64,000 bases of DNA from an uncultured Acidimicrobiales bacterium (GTDB lineage: Bacteria; Actinomycetota; Acidimicrobiia; Acidimicrobiales; SZUA-35): contig CALHCB010000061.1 of the NCBI GenBank assembly GCA_937930695.1, positions 1 to 64,000 on the forward strand, read 5' to 3'. The translations under genes and the position numbers were made by a program. Of this stretch, positions 23,910 to 32,951 are shown piece by piece. Under the pieces are notes generated by a model. That model was given only the letters and a program-made list of their open reading frames with translations. It had not been told where the DNA came from and ran no database searches. Positions within the stretch are counted from its first letter, which is position 1; the number at the start of each line of letters is the position of its first letter.

Positions 23910-25505
23910 ATGCAGTTTGAACATGGCGGCTTGATGCCGCAGCGGATCGCAACGTTGGCCGAGGAACGTCCTGATGATCCGGTTCTGCTCCACGTCGATG
24001 GCACCCGGCTGAGCTGGAGCTCAGCCCACCAAGGCGCCATGAAATGGGCGAACGGTCTTGATCGTCTGGGCGTGCATCGAGGCGAGGCGGTCGTCACCAT
24101 CTTCGTGAACAACTTCGACTCGCTACAGGCGTGGGTGGGGTGCTCCTGGATTGGGGCGATCGAGTCGCCGATCAACACGAACTACAAGGGCGACTGGCTC
24201 CGGCATGTCATCGACAACACGCGCGCCACGGTCGTCGTCGCACAAGACCGGTTCGTCGAGGCCGTCTTCGACGTGGCGGACCAGCTGCCGCATGTCAAGA
24301 ATCTTGTCGTGTTCGGTGACAACTATGAGACCCGGGAGAAGTTGCCGTTCAACGTCATCGGGGCCGCCGATTTCCTGGCTGATGTGAGCGAGCACGCCCG
24401 GCAAGAACCAGCGCCGTGGGATCCTTCTAATCTCATCTACACATCGGGAACCACCGGGCGCTCCAAGGCCGTCCAAGTGCCGTGGGCTCACTATCGCTCA
24501 TCGCTCGAGAGCGGGTTTCTGCCCAAAGAGCAGCTCGAGACCATTCGCTTGTACGCGCCCTATCCGGTGTTCCACTTGACGGGGAAATCAGCCGGATACA
24601 TGGCGGCGCGATCTGGCGAGCCGGCGATCATCCGTGAGGCCTTTTCGGTGGCGGAGTTTTGGGATGATGTGCGCACGTTCGAGGCCACCGCAGGCGTCGT
24701 GCTGGGGCCGCTCGCTCAGATGCTCTTGAACCAGCCCGAGCGAGACGACGATGCCGTCAATCCGATGACAACGATCGTGATGGCACCGGTGATCCCGAAC
24801 GTGGAAGAGTTCGCAACCCGGTTCGATGTCGAAATTGGCACGACCTACAACATGACCGAGATCAACTGTCCGATCATTCAGCAGAAGCCGATCACGAATG
24901 CGAACTACTCCTGCTGCGGCCAAGTCCGACCAGGTGTTGAGGTTCGCGTGGTCGACGAACACGATCAGATGGTGCCGCCGAACACGCCAGGCGAAATGAT
25001 CATGCGAGCCGAGCCGTGGGAAATCAACTCCGGCTACTTCAACATGCCCGACAAGACGGCCGAGGCATGGGAGAACGGCTGGTTCCATACGGGCGACGCA
25101 TTCACCTATGACGAAGAGGGCAACTTCTACTTCGTTGATCGAGCGAAGGACTACATCCGGCGCAGGGGCGAGAACATCTCGAGCTTTGAAGTCGAGGCCC
25201 TGGTGAATGAGTTCCCACAGATCGCCGAGTGTGGGGCCGTTGCGGTGCCGGCCGAGGAAGGCGAGGACGAGGTCAAGGTCGCAGTGGTACTCGAGGAGGG
25301 CGTCGAGTTCGACCCCGCGGAGCTCGTCGAGTTCCTCGCGCCGAGAATGCCGCGTTTTGCCATTCCCCGCTTTGTCGAGGTGTGGAGCGAGCTTCCCAAG
25401 ACCGAGGCGACCGCTCGGATCCAGAAGGCAAAGATCCGCGATGCCGGAGTTACCGATCGCACCTGGGACCGGGTTGCCGCCGGCGTGAAAATCCCGCGTT
25501 CCTAG
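23910..25505 (+). CDS. acyl-CoA synthetase, CaiC-like AMP-binding family
   Basis: The 531-residue protein is an ANL-superfamily adenylating enzyme. The phosphate loop is YTSGTTGRSKAV, YNMTE is motif A5, and GWFHTGDAF plus DRAKDYIRRRGENIS are A7/A8. It resembles crotonobetaine/carnitine-CoA ligase and related ATP-dependent acid-CoA ligases. Near the C-terminus the usual catalytic lysine of A10 appears to be arginine (ATARIQKAK). The ATG at 23910 is preceded by a G-rich site (TCGGGGG). It activates an organic acid, perhaps the product of the amidase upstream. Its TAG shares a CTAG with the convergent hydroxylase stop. Confidence 0.82.
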   Translation: MQFEHGGLMPQRIATLAEERPDDPVLLHVDGTRLSWSSAHQGAMKWANGLDRLGVHRGEAVVTIFVNNFDSLQAWVGCSWIGAIESPINTNYKGDWLRHVIDNTRATVVVAQDRFVEAVFDVADQLPHVKNLVVFGDNYETREKLPFNVIGAADFLADVSEHARQEPAPWDPSNLIYTSGTTGRSKAVQVPWAHYRSSLESGFLPKEQLETIRLYAPYPVFHLTGKSAGYMAARSGEPAIIREAFSVAEFWDDVRTFEATAGVVLGPLAQMLLNQPERDDDAVNPMTTIVMAPVIPNVEEFATRFDVEIGTTYNMTEINCPIIQQKPITNANYSCCGQVRPGVEVRVVDEHDQMVPPNTPGEMIMRAEPWEINSGYFNMPDKTAEAWENGWFHTGDAFTYDEEGNFYFVDRAKDYIRRRGENISSFEVEALVNEFPQIAECGAVAVPAEEGEDEVKVAVVLEEGVEFDPAELVEFLAPRMPRFAIPRFVEVWSELPKTEATARIQKAKIRDAGVTDRTWDRVAAGVKIPRS

Positions 25506-26995
25506 CTCATGGCGTCAAGAGAGAAGTGGTGATCGAGCTGAGAGACGGCGTCGACGAGCTCTGAGAGTGAGCTCACTTTTGCCGCGACCACACGGTCGGG
25601 CCGAACCAGGAGGGCCTCGTTGTCGCCGAGCAGCTCACCCAACGCCTGTGTCGGCAATTGCAGGACCCTGGTCATCCCCGCCCACCGTCCATCCGCCGGA
25701 AGGATCTCGCTCGAACCCGTAGAGAACTCTGGCCCGGTCAGGAGCGTGAAGAACGGGCCCAGTTCCTCATCGAGGCGCACCGAGCCGAACGCCTGATCAT
25801 CGAGCATCGGCTGGGGAAGGGGACGCCCAATCGATGGGTCATCACCGACCCGGATCCCGTAGTCGAGCATGGGGGTTCCACGGGAACCGCCATATGCAGC
25901 ACCAAGATCCTCAGCAACTCCTCGGCCTGACAACTCGTCGATGAGGCGCCCGGTATCGACAGCGTTGGCAACGGTGGCTTCGGCATGAGGGCGACGCTCA
26001 GCGCTATAGCTGTCCAAGAGTCCGGCGGAGGCGTGGCCAGCTTTGATGAGCGAGATCTTCCAGGCCAGGTCGAAGCCGTCGCGGATCCCGGCAGCCAGCC
26101 CCTGACCGAGGAAGGGCGGCATTTGATGGGCCGCATCTCCCACCAACAGCACTCGTCCGCTTCGCATGGTGTCGGCCACGGTCGCATGGAACCGGTACAC
26201 GACCGCTCGGACCAGACGGGCGTCCTCAGGAGTCAGCCACTGGGACACCAACTCCCAGACTTGCTCGGGGTCCGCCATCGTTAGCCGGTCCTCACCTTCC
26301 TGGAGCTGGAACTCCCAGCGGCGATAGTCACGGTGGCCGGTGACGAAGGTGACCGGCCGATCGGGATCGCAGATCTGCTGGACAACAGTCGGGAGAGTGG
26401 GAACCGGCCGGGTCAACTCGAAGTCGACAACCAGCCAGTCCTGGTCAAAGCCCAGGCTCACAAAGGGGATTCCCAGCGACTTGCGAATCGGACTCGATGC
26501 GCCATCGGCGGCCAGCACCCACGACGCTCGATGAGAACTCTCGCCACTGCCGCTTGCCGTGACGACTGCGTCGGCATCGGTTTGCTCGACCGAGGTGACG
26601 TCCATCCCGAGACGCAGATCGACTCCCGCCTCGATGGCATGGCGGCGCAGGAACTCCTCCAGCTCTGGTTGGTAGTAGGCAACCGACGGATGATGCCCCT
26701 GAGCGGTCCGGGTCCCTGGCGGAAAGTCGATGCCGATGATGCGCTCTCCGCCCGGCTTGACGAACTCCGCCCCAACCATCGGGGTCGTGATGGCGTCGAG
26801 CTCATCGGACAACCCGATGGCTTGGAACAATCGCTGAATCGTGTCGTCCATCACGATCGCTCGAGGCAGGTCATACACCTCGGGCTCGCGCTCGAGGACC
26901 CGCACACTCATCCCGCGTTTGGCCAGGAACAGCGAGGTCGCGACGCCCGCAGGCCCACCGCCGACGATCACCACATCAACGTGCCGAGGGCTCAT
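25502..26995 (-). CDS. FAD-dependent aromatic hydroxylase (MhpA/PheA-TfdB type)
   Basis: A 497-residue flavoprotein monooxygenase. VDVVIVGGGPAGVATSLFLA is the Rossmann dinucleotide motif split here as GGGPAG, the second FAD motif is GRVLLVGDAAHQMPPFLGQG, and the intermediate DG motif is VLAADGASSPIRKSLG. The length and C-terminal region fit 3-(3-hydroxyphenyl)propionate hydroxylase and related enzymes that hydroxylate phenols with NAD(P)H. It is last in a long minus-strand unit and overlaps the dioxygenase gene before it by 4 bp, suggesting a joint role in ring or side-chain degradation. Confidence 0.85.
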   Translation of the reverse strand: MSPRHVDVVIVGGGPAGVATSLFLAKRGMSVRVLEREPEVYDLPRAIVMDDTIQRLFQAIGLSDELDAITTPMVGAEFVKPGGERIIGIDFPPGTRTAQGHHPSVAYYQPELEEFLRRHAIEAGVDLRLGMDVTSVEQTDADAVVTASGSGESSHRASWVLAADGASSPIRKSLGIPFVSLGFDQDWLVVDFELTRPVPTLPTVVQQICDPDRPVTFVTGHRDYRRWEFQLQEGEDRLTMADPEQVWELVSQWLTPEDARLVRAVVYRFHATVADTMRSGRVLLVGDAAHQMPPFLGQGLAAGIRDGFDLAWKISLIKAGHASAGLLDSYSAERRPHAEATVANAVDTGRLIDELSGRGVAEDLGAAYGGSRGTPMLDYGIRVGDDPSIGRPLPQPMLDDQAFGSVRLDEELGPFFTLLTGPEFSTGSSEILPADGRWAGMTRVLQLPTQALGELLGDNEALLVRPDRVVAAKVSSLSELVDAVSQLDHHFSLDAMS

Positions 26996-28158
26996 CGTTG
27001 CCGGGCGAGCACGCGTCGTCGGCTGTGCACCTCATCTAAGGCCAGATAGCAGCCGATCAACCGTCGCCGTCCGGACGAACCGAGCGCAAAGGCCGTGCGC
27101 CCGTGCAAGAGACGATGATTGTTGAACGCGAGCATCTGGCCCGGCTTCAACCGGATCTGGATCTCGAACGAGGGGTCGTCAACTGTCATGTTCCAGACCC
27201 CTAGGGCTCGATAGAACTCCGGCGTTTGCGCCGGCCCGACGCGGGGCACGCCGACGAGGTCCGGTGCCCGTCGGATCTGGTCGTAGCGACCATCGGACCC
27301 GAGTCCGATGATGGGAGCTCGTCCATGATGCTCGATCTCGGTTCGGACATAGGGATAGGTCAGTTCAACGGTTGTCAGGATGTCCCACGCCGCTCGGTCG
27401 TGATGGCGAATGTGTTCGGCCACGGCGTACCCGTCAACGAAGGTCGAAGCACCACCCTTCACATCGGCATGCACGCACAAGAGGAGTTGTAGACCAGGCG
27501 CGAGCGCTCGATAGGGGAGATCGGTGTGGACCGCGAGCGGACGTTGGCTTTCCACTTCACTGATCGGCTCGAGCGTCGCCTCGATCTGCCATGTGACGCC
27601 ATAGTTGCTGGCTTGGATTTGGCCAATCTGATGGGCGGCAGCAACCAGATGCTCCTCATCAGCAGGCACATCCTCTACGAGGGCAACGCCTACGGACACG
27701 AGCGCATCCAGCCAAGCCGACAAGGCAGGCTGGCTCCCGTCTTCTCCGAAGGCATCACGCCATGTCGCGGAGTGGATGTCACCCAGCGAGGAGGCGTCCC
27801 AAAGAGTGAGGTCGCCTGCCGGTTCGCTTGATTGACCACAAGCGTCGGCATGATCGGCGAGCCACTCCACCGACAGGAGTGAGGTGTGACCATCGCTGAA
27901 CTGGACCTCAATCGCCTCTCCAGCATCGGGCCCACCACAAGCCGCAACGTTGGTGACCTGAAGCGCGGGATCAAAGGTCGTCGGATCTACCAGACGCTCG
28001 TTGGTCGCTGCCCGTCGACAGGTAGTGCACGGGCAGGCATCTCGAAGCAGAAGGGGATGGAACTGGATGATCTCTCCGTCGCCCAAGATCAGCGCGAGGA
28101 ATCCATCATCACCGATCGCAACCGAAGCAAGGTCGTGAGCTCGTCCCGCGACGCTCAT
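26992..28158 (-). CDS. gamma-butyrobetaine hydroxylase-like Fe(II)/2-oxoglutarate dioxygenase (with zinc domain)
   Basis: The 388-residue protein has both domains of the gamma-butyrobetaine/trimethyllysine hydroxylase family. The N-terminal domain binds zinc: Cys42, Cys44 and Cys47 in ACPCTTCRR, with His91 in SDGHTS as the likely fourth ligand. The catalytic domain has HTD (His211, Asp213), distal His in LLHGR and the 2-oxoglutarate-binding arginine near the end. It hydroxylates an unknown, possibly quaternary-ammonium or carboxylated substrate. It overlaps the nitrobindin gene (upstream) and the FAD hydroxylase gene (downstream) by 4 bp each. Confidence 0.85.
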   Translation of the reverse strand: MSVAGRAHDLASVAIGDDGFLALILGDGEIIQFHPLLLRDACPCTTCRRAATNERLVDPTTFDPALQVTNVAACGGPDAGEAIEVQFSDGHTSLLSVEWLADHADACGQSSEPAGDLTLWDASSLGDIHSATWRDAFGEDGSQPALSAWLDALVSVGVALVEDVPADEEHLVAAAHQIGQIQASNYGVTWQIEATLEPISEVESQRPLAVHTDLPYRALAPGLQLLLCVHADVKGGASTFVDGYAVAEHIRHHDRAAWDILTTVELTYPYVRTEIEHHGRAPIIGLGSDGRYDQIRRAPDLVGVPRVGPAQTPEFYRALGVWNMTVDDPSFEIQIRLKPGQMLAFNNHRLLHGRTAFALGSSGRRRLIGCYLALDEVHSRRRVLARQR

Positions 28159-28676
28159 GAGTCATCTCGCTGCAAACTCGCTTTCAGGTGATGCTGGAGT
28201 GGTTGTCCGACTGCTGCCATATCGAGGTCATAGCTCATCGATGGGCCCTCGATCGTGAGCGAGCGAGTGACATGGTCAACTGGTCGAGCGGTTGCCGTGA
28301 CCTGCACGGATGTCGTGGCCAACGCAATCGAGTACGAAGCAACACCGTCGACAACCGAACCGGCGAGCACGCCCTCATGCATCTCCACAATGCCGCTGGG
28401 CTGGGTCAGGATGAATTCGAGACCATCGGTGCCAACCGGCCTGATGAACCCCGTTTCTGCATGCAGCGGCAAGTTGGTGCCCGCGTCGCGTGTCTTTTGT
28501 GCGTAGGACAAAAACGGCTTGCCGACGTGACCGATCGTGACCTCTTCGAGATACTCGAATGATTCAATCGTCGGATAGCTGCCAGCACCATGGCCACGCC
28601 AAACACCAAGCAGGAAGGCGAGATGGGCTACGTCGTCATGAAGTGGGGGAAGACTCACGGGTGGAGTCTCGCGCAC
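28155..28676 (-). CDS. nitrobindin-like haem protein (FABP-like beta barrel, THAP4 C-domain family)
   Basis: A 173-residue protein with the nitrobindin signature: GVWRGHGAGSYPTI (the GxWxGxG motif) after an N-terminal HLAFLL segment, and a C-terminal LQHHLKASLQR in which His163 is the probable proximal haem ligand. Nitrobindins are ferric-haem beta barrels that react with NO and isomerise peroxynitrite. It is unusual to find one translationally coupled (4-bp overlap) to a dioxygenase; it may protect the iron enzymes or act in their redox chemistry, which is speculation. Confidence 0.82.
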   Translation of the reverse strand: MRETPPVSLPPLHDDVAHLAFLLGVWRGHGAGSYPTIESFEYLEEVTIGHVGKPFLSYAQKTRDAGTNLPLHAETGFIRPVGTDGLEFILTQPSGIVEMHEGVLAGSVVDGVASYSIALATTSVQVTATARPVDHVTRSLTIEGPSMSYDLDMAAVGQPLQHHLKASLQRDDS

Positions 28677-28710
28677 TGCTCAGCCGTTGATGTGCCTGCT
28701 CGCTCACTGG

Positions 28711-29859
28711 CTAGCGCCACATGTCCTCGAAGTTGGCGCGAAAGAACCGGTCTTGGACATCAGCCGGAAGCGACCCAACCTCGTTGTCGAACCGCCGAAG
28801 CGGATTTCGCCCGCCTTCGACGTGGGGGAAGTCCGAGGAGAACATGGCAACTTCTGGTCCGGCCTGTTCGATGATCCAGCCCGTCGGTTCGGTGGGATAG
28901 GGGGTCACCCGAACCTGACGTCGCACGTACTCAGATGGTCGAATCGACAGATTCTGGAGACGTTGTTCGTGTCGTTCGAACGCATCGAACGCCGACTCGA
29001 GTTGACGCATGAAACCGGGTAGCCACACCGCGCCGAGCTCGATTACGCCAATCTTGAGATTCGGGAAACGTTCGAGGACCCCGTCAAAGATGAGGAGCGA
29101 GAGCGCTTGCACCGGCGCTGAGGAGATCGCCATATAGCTGACCGACCGGAAATTTTCGCCGCCACCGTGGAAGTCAGGCTCGGGCGGCAGCCCGTTGTTG
29201 CGATGCTGAGGCGGCATCACCAAGTCTGGGGTCGCGACATGCATGAGCACCGGGACTCTTGCCTCCTGCGCCAGTGCCCAGACGGGATCGAATCCGACGT
29301 GGCTGGTCGCATGATGCTTGGGCATACGGTTCGGAATCAAGAGCGCCTTCGCTCCATGATTCAGCGCTTCCTCCGCTGCCGCTCTCGCTCCTTCGAAGGT
29401 CTGGAGTGGGATGTAGGCCACCCCGAGAAGGCGTTCGTCGACAGAACAGAAGTCGACGTGCGCCCGGTTTGCTGCGCTCGCGAGTTCATAGGTCATCTGC
29501 GGGTCATCACCATGCTCGATCTCCTCCAACATCGTGTTGAACACGGTCGGAAAAACCAATTGGCTCGCGAACCCCATCTCGTCCAATGCCAGCACCCGAT
29601 CAGCCGGAAGGAACGAACCCGTGGCTCGCCAGTTCTTTCGCAGCATCAGCTCTGATGGGGCAGCCGCTCGATACTCCGGATCTGCATGAAGAGTCCGAGA
29701 TTTCTCGATCTCCGCCAGCGTTGCTGAGATATCGCCGATGTCGAAGTGGTCAAGCGCGTAGCGCTGGACGGCCTCTGAGGCGTACGCCTCGATCCACTCC
29801 GGCGTCTCCATCACATGGGCATCGGCATCGTGGACGACACGGTCTTCTACGTATGGCAT
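28711..29859 (-). CDS. amidohydrolase family protein (ACMSD/2-pyrone dicarboxylase-like)
   Basis: A 382-residue TIM-barrel protein of the amidohydrolase-2 family. DADAHVMETPEW at the N-terminus replaces the usual HxH with DAH, a pattern common in this subfamily; VLMHVATPD supplies a middle histidine, GVIELGAVWLPGFM is the family block with a glutamate, and FSSDFPHVEGG has the late metal aspartate. Members decarboxylate or hydrolyse ring-cleavage products. It lies in the minus-strand catabolic unit, 34 bp upstream of the nitrobindin gene. Confidence 0.82.
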   Translation of the reverse strand: MPYVEDRVVHDADAHVMETPEWIEAYASEAVQRYALDHFDIGDISATLAEIEKSRTLHADPEYRAAAPSELMLRKNWRATGSFLPADRVLALDEMGFASQLVFPTVFNTMLEEIEHGDDPQMTYELASAANRAHVDFCSVDERLLGVAYIPLQTFEGARAAAEEALNHGAKALLIPNRMPKHHATSHVGFDPVWALAQEARVPVLMHVATPDLVMPPQHRNNGLPPEPDFHGGGENFRSVSYMAISSAPVQALSLLIFDGVLERFPNLKIGVIELGAVWLPGFMRQLESAFDAFERHEQRLQNLSIRPSEYVRRQVRVTPYPTEPTGWIIEQAGPEVAMFSSDFPHVEGGRNPLRRFDNEVGSLPADVQDRFFRANFEDMWR

Positions 29860-29907
29860 GGAACCGAGCCTGCCATCAGTGCCCGGTGGTGCTCAACTCC
29901 CCGGCAT

Positions 29908-30759
29908 TCACGTCGGCATGTTCGAGGGTGCAAATCGATCGACGTAAGCGAGAAGATCATCACGATTCCGATGAAAACCTGGCTGAAGGATCAGCCGATC
30001 AACACCCATCTCGGCGTATCGCTCATAGTCGCCAGGACCAAGCTTGCGTTGCGGCGTGATGCTGATCTCCAGCGGTCCGAGCTCTGCCGGCCGGTCGACT
30101 TCAGCGCCAATTCGTTGAAGTCTGGCAACATCATCGGCCGCGGTCTCCGGGTCGCGCATGAATCCGTACCAGCCATGGCCCAGTTCGACGGCTCTGCGCA
30201 GCGCACGATCGCTGTGACCGCCGACAACGGTATGGATGCTGCCCTGTGGAGGTTTTGGATTGGCCGTCACCCCAGCGAACGACACGAAGTCGCCGGCAAA
30301 ACTCACGGCGTCGCCGGACCACAACGTCCGCATCGCTCGAAGGTACTCGTCCGAACGCCGGCCACGGTCTCCCATGGGCGTGCTGCACGCCGTCATCTCC
30401 GGTTCGAGGTACCCGACACCCAGGCCGAAGAGCAATCGGCCATTCGAAAGGTGATCAACACTGGCCAAGCTCTTGGCCAGCACCGCCGGTTGCCGTTGGG
30501 GGAGGATGATGATGCCGGTCCCCAGCTTGATGCGGTCGGTGACCGCAGCGAGATAGCTGAGAGCGTTGGTCGAGTCCACAAAGTCGATCTCGGGTGCCGC
30601 TGGCGACGGCGGCGCCTGTGGGTCTGGCAGCACGATGTGTTCGCCCGTCCACACCGACTCATACCCAGCAGCTTCGGCGGCCTGCGCCACCTCGACCATG
30701 ACCGCCGGGTCAGCCAGCGATCCCATGTTGATGTGGAAGATTCCGAGCTGGGGGGCCAT
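29908..30759 (-). CDS. LLM-class F420-dependent oxidoreductase
   Basis: The 283-residue protein has the luciferase-like fold: LGIFHINMGSLADP, YESVWTGEHIVLP, IKLGTGIIILPQRQPAVLAK and GRLLFGLGVGYLEPE. The wording fits the TIGR03619-type F420-dependent oxidoreductases common in actinobacteria. TVVGGHSDRALRRAVELGHGW forms the cofactor phosphate region. It probably carries out a hydride transfer in the pathway of the surrounding minus-strand unit. Confidence 0.87.
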   Translation of the reverse strand: MAPQLGIFHINMGSLADPAVMVEVAQAAEAAGYESVWTGEHIVLPDPQAPPSPAAPEIDFVDSTNALSYLAAVTDRIKLGTGIIILPQRQPAVLAKSLASVDHLSNGRLLFGLGVGYLEPEMTACSTPMGDRGRRSDEYLRAMRTLWSGDAVSFAGDFVSFAGVTANPKPPQGSIHTVVGGHSDRALRRAVELGHGWYGFMRDPETAADDVARLQRIGAEVDRPAELGPLEISITPQRKLGPGDYERYAEMGVDRLILQPGFHRNRDDLLAYVDRFAPSNMPT

Positions 30760-30807
30760 GGCGAGATCCTTTGGAGGCGTCCGATATGTCGTTGTGAGCG
30801 AAGGCGC

Positions 30808-31797
30808 TCAGGCCACAAGACCTGTGACGACGTCCCATACTGCCCCGTCCACGGGGACAGGATCGAGTTGACGAACGGACCTCCCAGGAAGCCGGGCCCC
30901 CTCCTGCACCTCGATGGACGCGGCCAGCGCTTCGACTCGTTCGAGGAACACCGGTCCGCTGAACGCCCCCGGGTCGATCAGAAGGTAGAACTGGCCAAGA
31001 TCGTGTGGTGCGCCCTCAGGCGTTTTGAGAGGCGGAACATCAACGCTCAGATTGCCGCCGGTGAGCGCCGCGGCGAGCACCTCGACCAGCAAGCCAATCC
31101 CGTATCCCTTGTACCCTCCGGCCGATTGCAGCGACCCAGCGAGCGCCTCATTCGCGTCCGTCGTTGGTTGACCGTCGGCATCGACAGCCCAGCCGAGTGG
31201 GATCGGTTCGTTCTTCTTCGAAGCCACCAAAATGGTGCCCAACGCGACGGCGCTGGTGGCGAAGTCGAATTGAAAGCTGATGCCACCGTTCCCATCGGGC
31301 ACCGACATTGCAATCGGATTCGTGCCCAGGACAGCAGAAGACCCGCCGGGTGGAGCGACCCGAGGCGTGGCGTTCGTGGTGCCGATCGCGAGCAATCCGT
31401 GTTGAGCCAGACGTTCGGTGAAATAGCCGAGCGAGGTGCACGTATGGCTGTGTTCGATGGCGAATCCGCAGACGCCAACATCTTTCGCTGCCTCAACAGC
31501 GAGGTCCAACCCCGCATCGAAGGCGGGTTGAGCGAAGCCGAACTGAGCGTCGACGCGAATGGCTCCTGGTCGTTCGTGGTGCACGACCGGGACCACGGTT
31601 CCGTCGAGCCGGCCAGATTCCAGTTGCCGGCAATAACTCTCGACGTACGCGAGACCACAGATGATGTTGCCCCGTTCTTCGGCAACACGAACTGCCCGAG
31701 CCACCGCCGTTGCGGTTGGTTCATCGGCCCCGTGGAGTTGCAGCGCGGTGCGCGTCGTTCGCTCGATCTCGTCGAGCGGGATGTCGATGGTGGTCAC
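30808..31797 (-). CDS. Ldh2 family (malate/L-lactate/ureidoglycolate-type) dehydrogenase
   Basis: A 329-residue NAD(P)-dependent dehydrogenase of the malate/L-lactate dehydrogenase type 2 family, unrelated to classical Rossmann lactate dehydrogenases. The active-site histidine region is EHSHTCTSLGYF, APPGGSSAVLGTNP and DFATSAVALG bind the cofactor, and SAGGYKGYGIGLLVE is the conserved late block. It would oxidise a 2-hydroxy acid or reduce a 2-oxo acid or imine. It stands between an LLM oxidoreductase and the IMPDH-like gene, with about 40-50 bp on each side. Confidence 0.87.
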   Translation of the reverse strand: MTTIDIPLDEIERTTRTALQLHGADEPTATAVARAVRVAEERGNIICGLAYVESYCRQLESGRLDGTVVPVVHHERPGAIRVDAQFGFAQPAFDAGLDLAVEAAKDVGVCGFAIEHSHTCTSLGYFTERLAQHGLLAIGTTNATPRVAPPGGSSAVLGTNPIAMSVPDGNGGISFQFDFATSAVALGTILVASKKNEPIPLGWAVDADGQPTTDANEALAGSLQSAGGYKGYGIGLLVEVLAAALTGGNLSVDVPPLKTPEGAPHDLGQFYLLIDPGAFSGPVFLERVEALAASIEVQEGARLPGRSVRQLDPVPVDGAVWDVVTGLVA

Positions 31798-31838
31798 AGC
31801 AATCCTCGGGTTGAGCGAATTGGGCGTGCGATGTGTCG

Positions 31839-32906
31839 CTACAGCGTCGCGTGGGGAAGGTTCTCGCGCAGACCGACAGGCGTCACCCGAACAAACTCTG
31901 CGTTGGCCCAGAACTGAGGAATCGTGCGGGCGTCGCTGTAGCTCATGCCGCTCTTCAGGCCGGCCATCAGTGTCCCGACCAAACGTCCGACCTCGCCCTT
32001 GTAGGGAACTGAGCCCTCGACTCCTTCGGGAGCCCGTTGCTCGAAGTACTCGTCGTCGATCTCTTCACCGGCTCGTTCGGCTCGGGCTTCGATGGCTTCG
32101 AAGCTCGCCATACCGCGTACCCGCTTGACCAAACCATTCGCTGAGGACTCGACGTCCCCAGGGCTTTCTTTCGTCCCGGCGAACATTGATCCGATCATCA
32201 CGGTGTCCGCCCCTGCGGCGATGGCCTTGGCGATGTCGCCAGAGGTCTTGATGCCACCGTCAGCGATGACGGGAACCGACACGCCATGCACGTTCGCAAT
32301 CGCCGTGAGCTGCGGCACTCCCACACCGGCAACGATCCGGGTCGTACAAACGCCTCCGGGTCCAACGCCCACCTTGATGGCATCAGCACCGGCGGCAACC
32401 AGATCTTCGGCTCCATCTCGGGTCGCGACGTTGCCAGCGATCAACTGGCACTCGGGCAGGGCGTCCTTGAGCGCCTTGCAGGCGTCAAGGGAATGCTCGG
32501 CGTGACCATGTGCGATGTCGAGGACGAGCACGTCACAGCCTGCGGCGACCAATGCTCGAGCTCGCTCCAAACCGTCGTGGTCGGTACCGATCGCGGCGCC
32601 AACGACAAAATCGGGCGATTCGTTCTTGACCTTCTCGATCATCGCTGCCTGGGCTTCGATAGGGAGGAAGCGATGGATGATGCCGGCGCCGCCAAGGCGA
32701 GCCATCGCGAGCGCCATCTCGTCTTCACACACGGTGTCCATGTTGGCCGCGAGCACCGGCAGACCAATTTCGATCTTCGTCGTCAGCCGAGTACGCAGCG
32801 AGACATCTTGGCGACTTCGGATGGACGACCGCTTCGGGACGAGCAACACGTCGTCAAACGTGAGACCTGTCTGGATCCGGTCGAGAGCACTTTGGGATTC
32901 GGTCAC
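31839..32906 (-). CDS. IMP dehydrogenase/GMP reductase family protein without CBS domains
   Basis: I start it at a GTG at 32906; the frame is open much further upstream but that part lies opposite the F420 protein gene. The 355-residue TIM barrel has [13 protein letters not shown], the catalytic cysteine loop [11 protein letters not shown], and [14 protein letters not shown]. The roughly 120-residue CBS pair of ordinary IMPDH is missing, giving GMP-reductase-like length. SGMSY and VGLRENLPH are IMPDH-like, but in the flap the IMPDH Arg-Tyr pair appears as Glu-Tyr (DDEYFEQ). The direction, IMP oxidation or GMP reduction, is therefore uncertain. Confidence 0.8.
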   Translation of the reverse strand: MTESQSALDRIQTGLTFDDVLLVPKRSSIRSRQDVSLRTRLTTKIEIGLPVLAANMDTVCEDEMALAMARLGGAGIIHRFLPIEAQAAMIEKVKNESPDFVVGAAIGTDHDGLERARALVAAGCDVLVLDIAHGHAEHSLDACKALKDALPECQLIAGNVATRDGAEDLVAAGADAIKVGVGPGGVCTTRIVAGVGVPQLTAIANVHGVSVPVIADGGIKTSGDIAKAIAAGADTVMIGSMFAGTKESPGDVESSANGLVKRVRGMASFEAIEARAERAGEEIDDEYFEQRAPEGVEGSVPYKGEVGRLVGTLMAGLKSGMSYSDARTIPQFWANAEFVRVTPVGLRENLPHATL

Positions 32907-32951
32907 GGGTCGCACTCTATTGGTTCGGCCGGTTCGGGATAGTGTCGCTCC

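Noticed and set aside
29815-31917. Open frame of about 700 codons on the plus strand
   Set aside because: It is antisense to the LLM oxidoreductase and Ldh2 genes, with an Arg/His-rich product and no recognisable domain.
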